The notes under the pieces: generated by a model
Database searches by the model: none
What the model was told of the DNA's origin: nothing
The model's input: only the letters and a program-made list of their open reading frames with translations
Part shown: positions 23,901-36,497 of the stretch, piece after piece
Layout: each line of letters begins with the position of its first letter
How positions within the stretch are numbered: position 1 is the stretch's first letter
NCBI RefSeq assembly: GCF_032362555.1
Contig: NC_083525.1
Coordinates: forward strand, 8,417,501-8,481,500
Origin: Amyelois transitella
Lineage: Eukaryota > Arthropoda > Insecta > Lepidoptera > Pyralidae
DNA: 64,000 bases
Reading direction: 5' to 3'
Made by a program: the position numbers and the translations under genes

Positions 23901-26900
23901 CCACCATCTGATTGGTCCTGATGAAGGGGACATACGCATCCTCGGTGGGCAGCAGCGGCAGCAGCGAGCAGCCGGGCGCTCCGCCCCGCGCCGTGCGCCC
24001 CACGCGGTGCACCAGCGACGACGGCGACGTCGGAGGCTCCCATTGGAGCACCCATTCCACTTCGGGGATGTCCAGGCCCCTGGAATTTAATGTGGAAATT
24101 CATTATTGCGCATTTCTTCTTTTTAAATACTTGCATAAATAAATAATATCCTACTACTATTATAAAGGCGAAAGTTTGTATGGATGTATGGATGTTTGTT
24201 ACTCTTTCACGCAAAAACTACTGAACCGATTACCATGAAATTTGGTATGTAGGTAGCTGAAGACCCAGAATAACACATAGGCTACTTTTTATCCCAGAGT
24301 TCCCGCGGGATTGATAGGGTTTCCATGCGGACGAAGTCGCGGGCGGCCTCTAGTATAGGTATATGCGGGAAAAATGACACAGTCATACATACATAAAATC
24401 ACGCTTCTTTCCGGAGGGGTAGGCAGAGACTACCTCTTTCCACTTGCCACGATCTCTGCATAGGTACTTCCTTCGCTTCATCCACATTCATAACTCTCTT
24501 CGTGCAAGCTCGGCGGTTTCGGGTACTTTACTTACGGTAAATTAATAATACTTCGGATACTTACTTACGGGAAATTCATTATAAATATAATTATATACGG
24601 GACAAATTACACAGATTGAGTAAGCCTCGAAGTAAGTTAGAGACTTGTGTTACGAGATACTAACTCAACGATACTATATTTTATAATAAATACTTAATTC
24701 AAACCCGGGCCCTCCGGTGTCACAGAAAAGCGTACTACCGCTGCGCCACAGAGGCCGTCAAATTATTGCACATTTCCTCTTTTTAAACACTTGCATAAGC
24801 CAAGTCCATCATAACTGGTGAGTTTGTGTTTTAAAAAACATATTGGAATTTTCGAACTCTTCCTAGACCATACATACATACATATTGTCATATCTAAATC
24901 CCTTGCAGGGTAGACCAAGGAACACAGTCCCGAAAAGACAGAAAGGCCACATCCAGCAGTATGATATATTCATGAGGGAATTGAGATACAAATAGTGACA
25001 GGTTGCAAGCCTATCCTACCGAGCGTACAAGAGGAATCCCAAGTTTATAAGCCTCTCCCTTAGTCGCCTTTTACCACATCCATGGAAATGATATGGAGTG
25101 ATTCTATTCTAAAGTGCTAGAGACCTCAATTCTTTGCTGTTCCAAAGAAACTTACCAACTCCCTTGCACCCAAAAAAATCATTATCTTAGTTATACAATG
25201 CTGAAAGGTTATGTTATTCTCGTTAATAAAACTACAGCTAAATAAAATTTATATATATATATATATACATAAACAAACAACTCGTAACATACCTCGCCAG
25301 CAAATCAGTACACAGCAATATTGTACTGTCCGCTTCCCGAAACTTTTCCAAGATCTTGCCTCTCTTCAGCTTCATCTTGCCGTGTATAGCAAACACCTTT
25401 ATACCAGGCAGGAACACGGGCAGCACATCCGCCCAGTAATCGACGCACGCGCAAGTCGGCAAGAAGAATAAACCTTTCACCATTTTTCTATTACGTATAA
25501 AGTTAAGCAAGAATAAAAATTTGTCTTGTGGCTCCACTATTACATAGTAATTCTCCAACAATAACGGTGTACTTATGGTCGATTTCTCTTTAACACTGAC
25601 TATGACCGGGTTCCGGAGCCCAGCTCTGACTAGATCTTGGAGTTCTTTTGTCTGTGTGGCTGAGAACAGCCCTGTGCGTCTTTGTCTGGGCAGGTATTGG
25701 AGGATTGTGGTGAGTGTCGCATTGAAACCCAGGTCCAGCAGACGGTCTGCTTCATCTAATACCAGGAACTCCTGAAAGTAAAAATGATATAAGGTGTTTT
25801 AGGAAAAAAAACTTATATAGAAAAAAAAAATTATTATTGACCAATTCAAAATGGCGACATGACTTGCATGAAGAGAGTTATAAATAGTTATGAATGTGGA
25901 TGAAGTGAAGGAAGTATGTAGAGATCGTGACAAGTGGAAAGATGTAGTCTCTGCCTACCCTTCCGGGAAAAAGGCATGATTTTATGTATGTATACAAAAA
26001 AAGTACAAAACTTATATTGTTAATTTTAAAAGAAACTGAGTAAGACTAATAAAACATATTTATGTAACTTCAACATGAAAAATTACTTAAGCAGCAAGAT
26101 AATTGAAAAAAAAAATTCAAGTAAGGTATAAAAAAGAATCTCCGTCATACCAACCAGTTCCTTCAGCCGCCCCGCCAGATTGAGGTGCTTCCTCTCAGCC
26201 AACAGGTCACCAAACCTCCCCGGAGTGCACACCACTATATGAGCACCCTTCTGAAGCCTTTCCACATCGGCATCCACCGCTCGCCCGCCCACTAGAAGTG
26301 CTAATGTCAGGTGACCCAAATCGGGCTCTTGGAGAAACTGTTCTATGACCTAGAATTTAAAATTGAAAAAGGTTTATTGTCATTATCCTTTTTTCCTTTA
26401 ATTAAAAATATATTTTATTATATCTCTTAAGATTCTGGCGCATTTTAATTGAACAGGATAAGTGTATCAACTTTTCTAAAGTTATTTATTTTGTCACAAA
26501 ATTTTTAAAGTTACTAAAACTTTATTATAATCGCTTGAGGACTACCCTGTCTGTAAGGGATAAAGATATCATCACGTCACTTGCAGAAGTAATGGCTAAT
26601 TGGAATAGGTACTATATATTTTCGGAATACTGAATTTGTTTCCTGTGTGTAGAAGTATGTTCCTGTATTTTACAATATTTAATGCACTTTTTGCGAATCT
26701 ATCTACAAATCTACTACTACATATGATAAATACATGTCTGCAAGAAATACACAGTGTACACTCGGCACATAAAGACCTGATAAATATGGTTAAAGTTTGC
26801 AAGAACAGAGTGTCATATTCCTCTGCTATAACTGTGAACAATATTCACTTACCTTATAAATTTGCGTGGCTAGTTCTCTCGTGGGCGATATAATAACAGC

Positions 26901-27149
26901 ATATACGAAATCCTTCCTCAGCGGGCCGTCTTTCTCCTTCTTCTTCAACATCTCCAGCATCGGCACAACAAACGCGAGGGTCTTTCCTGACCCAGTCACC
27001 GCTTCTGCGGCCACATCTTTGCAAGATAACACTAAAGGTATTACAGCTGCCTGGATAGGCGTCATTGTTCTAAATCCCTGCTTGTTAATACATGATAGCA
27101 CTGACGGAGATAGCGCAGGAGTTACTTTAGACCAAATTTTGTTCACCAT
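18000..27149 (-). CDS. DDX55: ATP-dependent DEAD-box RNA helicase DDX55
   Basis: Eight exons on the minus strand: 27149-26853, 26349-26155, 25771-25293, 24079-23839, 22833-22614, 21721-21594, 21093-21002, 18141-18000. All phases join, giving 597 residues; human DDX55 is about 600. Helicase motifs appear in order: Q motif around residues 25-38 (GFRTMTPIQ), Walker [11 protein letters not shown] at 48-57, [45 protein letters not shown]. The DDX55-type C-terminal extension follows ([16 protein letters not shown]), then a Lys/Arg-rich tail with [17 protein letters not shown]. By family this is the Spb4-type nucleolar helicase acting in 60S ribosome assembly. The 3.0-kb last intron holds a relic YqaJ-like gene, a MITE and a CATA element. 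The first base of exon 8 completes a Gly codon from exon 7, which supports the junction. No missing motif was seen. Confidence 0.95.
18196..18422 (+). repeat. CATA element
   Basis: In the last DDX55 intron, 54 bases upstream (in DDX55 sense) of exon 8. A small deletion follows the CATA tract. Confidence 0.8.
18932..20187 (+). pseudogene. Relic of a YqaJ-domain (lambda exonuclease-like) protein gene
   Basis: Lies inside the last intron of DDX55 on the opposite strand. Coding-like blocks are at about 18932-19069 (start [16 protein letters not shown]), 19237-19451, 19616-19785 and 19895-20187. The second to fourth blocks read as a YqaJ-type nuclease: [43 protein letters not shown], then [11 protein letters not shown] with the E-x-K catalytic pair. 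In insects this domain is often joined to a SWIM zinc finger; the SWIM region is not seen between the first two blocks. The copy is damaged, with several breaks, so it is probably not functional. Whether it began as a host gene or as cargo of a mobile element cannot be told here. Some block boundaries look like introns (a GTAAGT follows the second block). Confidence 0.65.
20527..20760. mobile_element. hAT-like MITE with 8-bp target duplication
   Basis: 234 bp, AGTGTTTCCAC against GTGGAAACACT at the ends, with TAATCAAC at 20519-20526 and 20761-20768. The inside is rich in TTTCCCC/GGGGAA. It is in DDX55 intron 7 near the YqaJ relic. Confidence 0.88.
21774..22036 (-). mobile_element. Helitron-like element, family 1
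   Basis: GCTGTGCCCGCGACTTCGTA through CAGCTTTATAATAGTAGTAT, in DDX55 intron 5. Confidence 0.7.
22038..22225 (-). mobile_element. Helitron-like family 1, 3' part, adjacent copy
   Basis: Begins CTAGCTGTGCCCGCGACTTC one base after the previous copy; truncated after the AATTTTTTAATTCC region. Confidence 0.7.
22353..22577 (+). mobile_element. Helitron-like element, family 3
   Basis: TCTTATATATAAAATTCTCG start, GTTTGCCGGGACAG then CTAG end before a T, in DDX55 intron 5. Recognised by its ends. Confidence 0.68.
22973..23335. repeat. Back-to-back CATA elements, minus (22973-23090) and plus (23091-23335)
   Basis: In the DDX55 intron between exons 4 and 5. The minus copy runs from its far end to GGCGATGGGCTA; the plus copy starts at TCTATATCCCTTGCGGGTAG. 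Confidence 0.75.
24149..24353 (+). mobile_element. Helitron-like element, family 2 (205 bp)
   Basis: Same 205-bp sequence as 5351-5555 except one G/A difference. It lies in DDX55 intron 3. Confidence 0.8.
24597..24757 (-). mobile_element. tRNA-derived SINE, internally shortened
   Basis: Reverse copy ending CCGCTGCGCCACAGAGGCC. In DDX55 intron 3. Confidence 0.72.
24872..25112 (+). repeat. CATA element, diverged
   Basis: CATACATACATATTGTCATA start; the far end is lost. Confidence 0.7.
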
Positions 27150-28966
27150 TGTGAAATTTGTAATTTTGTTTACTTACAATCAAAAAATATATTATTCACC
27201 GATTCACCGATACGATCGACTTCGACCACATGGTTTTGACATTTGACTTTGATATAAGTATATCAATGTCAGAAGTAGATTTGTTCCAAAGTTAAGTGTT
27301 ACCATAGTTTTTTTAAATTTCCAACAAGTGGGTTTCGACTTGTCTTTGCAGACTAAAGATTACAAACAAGTATTTTTCGGTTTACTTAATTGTGGTTTGA
27401 ACTTAAAGAGGCTAGTTGTTATCTTCTGAATTCGCAATGATAAACACAAGAAAAAATAGTACACTGGTTCTGCTTATTTCTAATATACAGATACATGCAA
27501 ATTAAGCTTTCTAATTTGTGACTTGTTGCAATTAAAAATATTTAGTAGGTACGAGTGACGCCCAGCAAAGGCACTTCAACAAAGGGGCAACTAAATGCCA
27601 ACGCGCAGACCTTAGACCGGTGATGGAAGAACATACATACATACATAAAATCACGTCTTTTTCCCGGAGGGGTAGGTGGAGACTACATCTTTCCACTTGC
27701 CATGATCTCTGCATACTTCCTTCGCTTCTTTCACATTCATAAGTCTCTTAAGGGATATAAACAATGTGATGGGAGAAATCTTTGGAAAACAATTTTTAAG
27801 TAAAACCAAGTCAACATCTGACAAGATCGCATGCAAGTCCGAGCAGCAGTTTTCGCAAAGATATAAGGCGTGTATAATCATACAGACAGACATAAATTCA
27901 AAATATCACATTCTTGGCTTCTATTGGTCAAATATAGTTCCCCTTTATAGACTTTTTGCTAATATCTTCAAAATTTAGACGTCCATGAGTTACAATTTTA
28001 TTAAATGTTTAGATATGGATATACAAAAAAAAAGATAGAACCTATAACCACTGCAATAAGAGAGAATGAAACCAAGAAACATTTTGTAACTATTGCTACC
28101 AAAAGATTCCACTCAGCTTAAGATAGACAGATATCCAATGGACGATCGAGCAGTGTGTTAACAGAACCTTGTAAAAGTTAAAACAACGCTTCTCTTTTCG
28201 TAAGTTTGCTATAATTTTAAAACGATTTATTCAGGAAAGTAATGCACATAACATTGCATTTTTCCTTGTGTTCTTCAAGGCAATAAGCTCTGACTATTCC
28301 GATTAAGACTTAATTGTAATTTTAGATTTTCTTATAATATGGGAAAAAACAATAATATGGCAGCACATTGTTATTATGGTGTTTTGACGGTAATTGACCT
28401 CATAATTTGAATTTTGACCCTTGATTTGACGTTTTTGACCCTAACTTATTGCCATATTCTAAGTCTAGTACACAATCCAACAACTTCTCGGGTATCACGA
28501 GGTAGTATTGATGTGATAAACGATGATAATGGTCAGGTACGCTATAAATTAGCATTAAAATTTGCCAAGATGACTAATCGAATACAGTTCACGAGTCACA
28601 GCCACAGACCATTCAACGCCAACAACCTTTCTTCAGTCAGTGTCTTTCAGTGAGCACATTAGAAAGTTCGTTTCGTACTGTGATTTAGCGAAGATAACGT
28701 ACCTTTAAGTACCTGACTACACAACTAATTTAATTTCTTTGATTTATGTCAAAGCGCGAACTATTTAATCAAAATCAATAAAAACGTCTGTGTCATACAA
28801 AGATCCACAGTATATGAATTAAATTGAATTGAAAAATCGATCATTAATACATGGCAATACAATACAATATGGCGATGTTGTGATAAATTGACAGCTGTGT
28901 TTTGTCTTTGTGCGAACAATTTGTGATGTTTGTTTCCTACTAGGCCATATAGGAATAAATTTAACA
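27150..28966. other. Shared upstream region of DDX55 (-) and TMEM134 (+)
   Basis: 1.8 kb; one CGGAGGGGTAGG-type repeat at 27638-27755, otherwise unique AT-rich DNA. No TATA box I would defend. Confidence 0.5.
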
Positions 28967-31036
28967 ATGACCAGACCGTTCGGCAATAGTGACAAACGGT
29001 TTTCAATCGACGACGCTTTCGAAGAAGAGACTGATGAAGCGATTAAAGTTTACGGTGCAACGGGTGATAGGTCTCCGCTGCAGAATAAGTTGAAGAATGG
29101 AGGAGACTTCTTGTCAAGGTAAGTCGTAACGGCCTTTGAAAGGCTGCCCGTCTGCATTAAAGCTCTTTTTAGATCGTTTTCCTGACCTCACTTACCTGAA
29201 TAGTAATTTATAGGGCAAAGGCGTCTGAACTCTTGGTCATTAGACCGAATATAGTTGGCTAATCATTGTTAATAGCTGCTAATTAGGCACGCTCCGTTTT
29301 TGTACGGACGGCGCCTACTGATCTAGATCACCTCCCGTTATCTTTTGACAGCCAGGAATTAATTTTGTAAACAAATGTGTACAATATTTGTTTTTTTTAT
29401 AACTAAATATTAGTAAGTGGTGCTGTTAAATTTATTTAAAATGCTAATGCCCATGCTTCTCATGATGACTTTTAAATTAACAAAACAGTTTTGAAGATAT
29501 AATGAGAAGTATTTTGTTGTAATGAAGCATAGTTGAAACAGGTTGCCTAGGTAGTTGGTTCTGTATACCCTGCAAGGGGTATAGACCTGGTAATATCTAT
29601 GCATGTATGTTACACATCTTACTGGAGGGGTAGGCAGAGACTCTTCACTTGCCATGATCCCAGCATGTTTTATACCCATTCATCAATACATGCAAACCAA
29701 CGCTTTTATTATTAACCTAACCTTTTGCCAGGACATTCCTGTTCAATGGTTACTGAATTGAAGCCTCAGGTCATACACAACATCACACCTATAACATACA
29801 TACAATCACTATATCCTTTGTGGGGTAGGCAGAGCCAACAGTCTAAATGACCGATAGGCCACATTCAGCTATTTGGCTTTGAGATAGAATTAAGATTCAA
29901 ATAATGACAGGTTGTTAGCCCATTGCCTAAAAGAAGTATCCCAAGTTTATAAGCCTATCTCTTAGTTGCCTTTTACAACATCCATGGGAAAGAGATGGAG
30001 TGGTCACAGAGACTGGTGTGTCTGTAGGAATCATAGCATTTCCACTTGCTATGATTCCTACAGACCTTTTCCACTTTCTCCACACTCATTTCTCTTTTCA
30101 TGAATACATAAGTACTCTATGATTATGGGTACTCCCAACATTAGGTCATGAAACATAGATATTGTATTTTTTTCTACAGTTTAAATAGTATAATTCATAA
30201 TAGACATTTTTCCATTTATTATAATTTCTGTATGGATTATTCAAGTCTGTGACGGATGATTCCTAGTCACGATGATTTGCATTTCACTTTCACATGGTTT
30301 GCATATTTGCATGTGATTCAGATGTTAATGTTTTTATTGCCAGTCATTGTTAGATGGAATATTCTAGGTAGGATATTGGTGTAAAAATCTTCTGTTTCAT
30401 GTAAAAAGAAATCATGTTTTATATCATTAAGAATTTTCAACCCCACTTTAAAAAACCTAACTCTTGTAGGTATAAGTTGCCTTATACATTTCCTAGTGTA
30501 ATGTTGTCCAAACGGAAATATGCATCAACTTTTGTTTAGTCTCTGGGTTTTACAGTACGTAACTCTGTCAATCTGTACCACTTTGTCTAGCCTTATTCCA
30601 TTTCACATGGAATGACAGTAAAAACTAGAGTCATGATAAATGGAAATATGTACCTTTCAAGAAAGGAGGCAAGATTTTTATGTACATATGTATCATGTAC
30701 ATTAAGGATGCATCAAATGATTTAACTTTTGTCAACCGCAGCTGATAATCCTGTTGAACGAGAATTGCTTAAATATTCATGAAAAATAAAAAGTGCACAA
30801 CACAGATTATAAAAATTGGAAGACAATCTACATAAGGCATGCTTCACTTGTGAAGTGTGCTTATAAGATAATTTGCTATGTCCACAATTCATACTAATCT
30901 GTTATGCTCACGTGGCACTTAATCCCAGCAAATATTGGCACAGGAACCTCGTAATTAATTGTAGTTTAATTTGAACTTAAATCAAAATTTCAGTACACTC
31001 TGTACATAAATCTTTTTAAAATTGGCAATCCATAAA

Positions 31037-31067
<31 letters not shown>

Positions 31068-31983
31068 TTTTCTTTTTTCAATATTAAATCTCATAAATAT
31101 ATAAATCTCCCGTGAACAATGTATTCTCCCGTCCACATTATATTCTAAGTATAATTTAATATTGTGAAGTTGACGTTGTTAAAGAAAATGCTGCAGTGCA
31201 GTTTGTTACCGCTTCTTCTGCACTGACGCCTTGGAAGCGGCAGTAAACTTAGTTTTTAAGTAATATATTTGACGTCAACCAAGTTGTTAAACCATACGAC
31301 AATTATTAAGCGATATAATAATATCCTATAATAATGAATAAAAAATTTTGAATTTTTTGAATTTGAGGCACTTGCCAAATATTTAGAAAGGCGATGTGGT
31401 AAATGTCTTATCTACCCTTTACGACATTGTATTACGAATATGAAGATAATTTTTTTGTAATAATTGAGCATTATTTTATAAAATATATAATGCTCAATTA
31501 ATATAAATTATTACAAAAATAATAAAATAAAATTAATATAAATTATTACAAAAAATATATATAAATTATTACAAAAAAAATTATTGTAATAGTTTTGAAG
31601 TTAAAGATGCACAGTTACAAAAATTGAAATTTTTTCACAGTAAAACCTACAAATGCACAGAAGACACCACATCAAGAGACTCAGATTCCCTCATCCACGA
31701 GTATGTGGAAGCAACACAGTCCATGTACTGCTGGAACCACCCTAAAGTCCGGGAGAACTGGAAAACAGTCTTCGCTGCTGTCGTGCTCCTGTTAGTGGGA
31801 GTAGGCCTCCTCGGAATGGGTGTCTTCGCTGTTGCTGAACCAGAAAACGGTCTACAGGGTGCGGTGTTCTTCGTAGCTGGCCTCATATGCTTCGTACCTG
31901 GTGCATACCACGTCGTATATATCTGGCAAGCCGCGAGAGGTCAAAGAGGGTATGATTTCTACCACTTACCGCTCTTCACATGA
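28967..31983 (+). CDS. TMEM134: Transmembrane protein 134
   Basis: Two exons, 28967-29118 and 31641-31983, joined in phase 2 to give 164 residues (human TMEM134 is about 195). The N-terminus carries the family motif KRFSIDDAFEEE; the C-terminal half has two hydrophobic segments (about WKTVFAAVVLLLVGVGLL and GAVFFVAGLICFVPGAYHVV) and ends with GYDFYHLPLF, matching the GFQFFYLPYF ending recalled for the vertebrate protein. It is a small two-pass membrane protein; its cellular role is poorly defined. The single 2.5-kb intron contains CATA elements, a LINE tail and AT-rich filler. The start is the first ATG in frame with the DDAFE motif. The gene is divergent from DDX55, with 1.8 kb between start codons. 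Confidence 0.92.
29525..30003. repeat. CATA element fragments in the TMEM134 intron
   Basis: Minus fragment about 29540-29612; plus copy about 29797-30003. A fragment of the CGGAGGGGTAGGCAGAGACT repeat lies between them. Confidence 0.65.
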
Positions 31984-34900
31984 TTTGGTGAGTTTAAATC
32001 TTAGTTTTGGAGGTGTAAGTGACAGTAATACGGACTCGGTGCTGCCGGTGGCTCTCTACGGATGTACAGTCGCGTGCATAATGTGTTAACACTTGAAAAA
32101 TGTTCACGATATTATTATGTTTACATATTATTGCTCGCCTTTTTAAGTTTAAGATGACAGGTGCACGTGCTCTATACTTAATATTTGTTTTTGATCAGTA
32201 AATGAGGAAACCGTTTTCTTTAAGATGAAAATCTATAATTCATGGATATGCTGACATATTTAGAAGAAAATATTCACAAAATAGTGTCTACATCTGTAGC
32301 TTTTACTTTTAAAAATATACAAACCTAGGACATGCAAGTTAAGCTCCAAATAAGAACAAACTAAATACTTTCTTTTCACATATTTTGACGTGTATCCTAT
32401 TTATAAATAGATTTATTTTAAATTCACGAAAAACAGAGCTGTTCGCATTACATGTTATTCTCATTAATATAGATATGAAAACGTTTAATTACACGCTTTA
32501 ACTGCTTTTCGTCGCGATACCCGACGAAAAGTTTTCAAGACGATTCCCGACAATTTATTATATTCGACTCGAGTGCGCCAGAGCGAGGGATATTTATTTA
32601 GAAAATTATACCTACTTTAAGAAAATGTAAATAAGTTGTTGGATAAAATCTAAAGGATAAACAGAATATGCAGTTGTTTACATCATCAAATTATTGTCTC
32701 GAAATAAATTAGGTAAAATTTCGAAAAGGTTAATGTACCTATTACGACTACTACTAAGTGCCTAGATGCATAGGTATAGTAAAATTTCTAAACATAATTT
32801 ACTCTTTAATATGAATTTAGTTAAATTGTAATTGTAATACCTCTTTCAACGCAATTTAATAATAAAATTAAAAAAAAAATGTAAAGCTATAAATAATTAT
32901 TTATTACTTTTTTTTATTTGAATATAAACAATTAATAATTTTATCTACTTTAATGGCCATCAATTTGCATTTAATATATTAATGTGTTTTCTCTATAATA
33001 CAATTTTATTATCACCAATTGCCAAATGTCAAAATATGTATTGGAACAAATTCTCCAAAGATCGCCAGTAATTGCATTGCAATAAGTGATACCTTTACTG
33101 GTACAGTCAACAGCATCTTAACCTACATTAATTCACTCAAAAATTCGCCTCTGTTACCGCAAAATAAAGTTCCATGCAGGCTAACTTGATATGCGGTTGA
33201 CTGTACTTACTATATATACTTCTTTGTGTCATATGCCTTTTTTGCAACAGTTCATATTTGGCAGTTGGCATGTTGATAAAAAAAAAGTGAAAATAATTCA
33301 AAATTTGTCACATTTTTTATGGTTTTGTTATCATATTGCTGTGTTCATACGCTAGATTGCATATCATTATGTAACTATTTGAAGTGAAAGATAAGTCCTG
33401 CATTGTTTGAGTGAGAAATATTACCTACCTTTATAATTACGATGCTTTATTTTGTAGCATTCATTTATATTAAGTACGATATTTAATAAGTGTGTTAAAT
33501 TTAAAAGTAATGTATGTAGATGAATTACCTTCTGTTTAATTGTAAAAATAATACATCAGATTCCCGCGGAACAAGATATATAAAATAGTTAGTAATAAAG
33601 TTTCAATAATAAAATAAAAAAAATCTAGTCTGTCAGATCAACAGTACCAATATAAGAAAATGAAAAAAGTAATTTTATTTATTAAAAAATCCAGATTCCA
33701 TAGATAAAAAGCAAAATTATTATATACGGTCGAAATAAAAAAAAAAACAGGCCAAGGAGTCTGACTCGCGCACGAAGGGTTCCCTGTCATGATCAAGTTT
33801 ACTTAGATACTTAAATATTTATTTGTGAAAATTTCAGCTTTCTAGCTATGATGACGGCCTGTTGACGGACAGACCCGCTTTTACCTTTTAGGTACGGAAA
33901 TTTAAACGTATATATACTATTCTAGATGCTACATAAAAATGTAGCAGTAATCTTAATATGGCCGTATATGTTAAATTGTATCCCAAAATGAATGGAATGA
34001 AACTTAAAATAATTTAAGTTCGAATCATAAAGAAAATGCCTTTAATATTGATTAACCATTTCCTGTTTATATTGAAATGTCAGAAACAAGTTAAGCCAAC
34101 TCCAACACCACATAGGGTTAATTCAAGGTGAACGAGACTCTAATATGATTCAGTTTGTGAATGCAGTCTGTGATTTTATATAATTATCTTGACTTTAGCT
34201 GTGTAAGTTGGAAAAAAAATTTACTGCGATTCAAAAAAGTTGTTTATGCAGAAACAACTTTTTTTATATTTGTCCATAAACCTAAAGCCTGTTGCACATA
34301 TAACTGGCAAATAAGTAAGTATGTTACAAGTCTTACATTTTGGTTGTTCTTTATTTTTAAATCTTAAATATCCTTCCAAAAATTAATTTATTTATAAAAT
34401 AAAATTTAAACAAATAAATTATTTTATTAGTAATATAGTGTTGATCTCAGAAACACGTCTTATTGACGCGGTAAATAATAACAAACAAATACCTACCTAA
34501 TAATGGCTAACTAAATATGCATTATTTATTATATGAAAACCTAAAGGCTTATATTTACATCTAAACTCTAAACATCTATTTTTTTCACATAAAAGTTAGG
34601 TCAAACATCAAAATTATTGACCCAATAAATTTATTCGTAACAGACCATTGTCTCATGAATGAATCACTAAATTGATGAATCATTCTACCATATGTTTACT
34701 ACACTGCGGTCAATAGCTTCTACGAAAAAATGTTCACAAGTTTTTATAATTAGATGCAAATAGCAATAATTGTAGTACATGAATCATTTCATAAACACAT
34801 TTTTTACAATAAAAAAAAGAAAAATATCTTTATGTAATGTGGATTTTTAATGTGATATTTATTTCACATAATTTGCACTATACTAAATTTATGTACTATG

Positions 34901-35568
34901 TCTTAAAATTTTTATTATAAATGTTGTGCAGAAGAAAACAGTCAGATATTCATTATCTTGACTCGATAAATACTAATAAAGTACTTGGTTTGTTTTACTT
35001 TTCATTAAATATTTGTGTTTTCTAGTGGCATCATTACGCAGAATTGTATTTGAATATCCATTTTTTGCAGGTTTTCAATTACTAAAAATATAAAAGTTAC
35101 CTATCGCTAAGATTTTTTATTTTTGTATGTAATACAGGGACTGATTTTGTTTGTATGTACTATATCTATAAATGGGTGGTCAGACTGGTGCAGGCTGTAA
35201 ATACAGTCTTGAATGTTCCTTGTCCTTTGTCTACCTGTATCGGTCTGTACCAACCTTATCTTTGTGTTATGGCATGTTGTAAATATTTGCTGAATAAATA
35301 GCCTATTCATAGATTTGTTGTTTTATTTAACTGAGAATTTATTACTGTTACCCTATATGTATTACATGTCTTTTTTAACACATAGACTGCCATGTCAGTC
35401 ACCGGTGACTGACAGGCATATAATCTTTGTATTAGCAAATCTACTATGGCAGGCTATGTGTTAATTTGAAAATTGCTTCGTGGGAAAATCCTGTTTTTTC
35501 TTGTAATATAGACAAAATAGATTTTAAGTTACTTTTGGTGAATTAAAACTGCTTATTGATTTCTCACA
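31984..35568. other. TMEM134 3' UTR and gap to TMA16
   Basis: 3.6 kb, very AT-rich with few repeats: the MITE at 33102-33205 and a stretch at 33745-33895 containing GTCTGACTCGCGCACGAAGG, a widespread lepidopteran repeat. AATAAA sites occur (for example 35293). TMA16 ends at the right border. Confidence 0.5.
33102..33205. mobile_element. Short MITE with TACAGTCAAC/GTTGACTGTA ends
   Basis: 104 bp with 10-bp perfect terminal inverted repeats, in the region downstream of TMEM134. Confidence 0.65.
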
Positions 35569-36057
35569 TTATATTAAATGTTTTCTTGCTATTCTCCGAA
35601 GTTTGAAATGCTGTATAAACCTCAACTCTCCATTCCAGCTTTTCAGAACTTCCATCTGCTGGGCGTTCATCAGATCCGGCATCTCCAGGCCACACGATTC
35701 AAACTCTTCATGCTCTTTCTTTTTGGTGATATTGATTATGTCTTCCCTACTCGCGTGTTGGCGGTTCTTTCTCTGGCCGACAGAATTCTTTAACGCTATC
35801 TGCTCCAATTCCTCGTCAAACCTTGCCAAATAACTTTCCATCAGTTCCAAAGTCTGTTCTTTGGTCAAAACACTACATCCATCAGGTATTCTGTCTTTGA
35901 ACCACATAATTTTTTCACCTATTAAGTTCTGTTTTATATGTGTGCCAACTTTGTTTTGATCTCGTTTTTCACCTTTCTTTATTTTCTTAAACAATGACAG
36001 CGTTTTTCTGCTGTTAGGATGTTTTAATTTGTCTAGATTTTTCTTAATATTAGGCAT
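35569..36057 (-). CDS. TMA16: Translation machinery-associated protein 16
   Basis: Single-exon gene for 162 residues. It begins MPNIKKNLDKLKHPNSRKT and carries the conserved core LIGEKIMWFKDRI, LMESYLARFDEELEQIALKNS, ASREDIINITKKKEHEEFES and GLEMPDLMN, aligning by recall with human TMA16 over most of its length. The acidic Glu-rich tail of the human protein is absent, so this is a short form that stops after ARKHLI. TMA16 is a nuclear factor bound to pre-60S ribosomes. The gene is head-to-head with RPAP1 across 1.96 kb, about 1.2 kb of which is an LTR element. Confidence 0.92.
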   Translation of the reverse strand: MPNIKKNLDKLKHPNSRKTLSLFKKIKKGEKRDQNKVGTHIKQNLIGEKIMWFKDRIPDGCSVLTKEQTLELMESYLARFDEELEQIALKNSVGQRKNRQHASREDIINITKKKEHEEFESCGLEMPDLMNAQQMEVLKSWNGELRFIQHFKLRRIARKHLI

Positions 36058-36497
36058 TTTTAAACTCTAATCCTTTTAGGTACCTATTTTTTAGTTCTCT
36101 TGAATCGCACGTGTTTTTCTTGTTTAAGTGGCATTTCTAAATGACACTTGATTGACGTTGACATTGAACCAATATCAGTGTTGGCAACAATACGCAGTTT
36201 TCGTTGTAAGCGCCAAATCTAGTGCTTTAATGTCCTTCGACTAGCTAAGCTATGCCAGCGCTCAAAATTGGGATTAATCGTAAAACTTTATATACAAGAA
36301 GCCGGTGTCCGTGACTTCGTGCGCCGTAAAATCACCTCGTTCAACCCCTTCTACCCTTTTCTTTTTCAAAATAAAATATAGCCTATGTTCTTGCTCAGGG
36401 TCAAGTCTATCTCTGTATATTATTAAATTAGTTGAGTGGTTAAGGCTTAAAATCGTAACAGACAAATAGTTACTTTTGTATTAATAATATTAAGTAG

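Noticed and set aside
23488-24090. 200-codon plus-strand frame
   Set aside because: It is antisense to DDX55 exon 4 and its intron, with no family signal.
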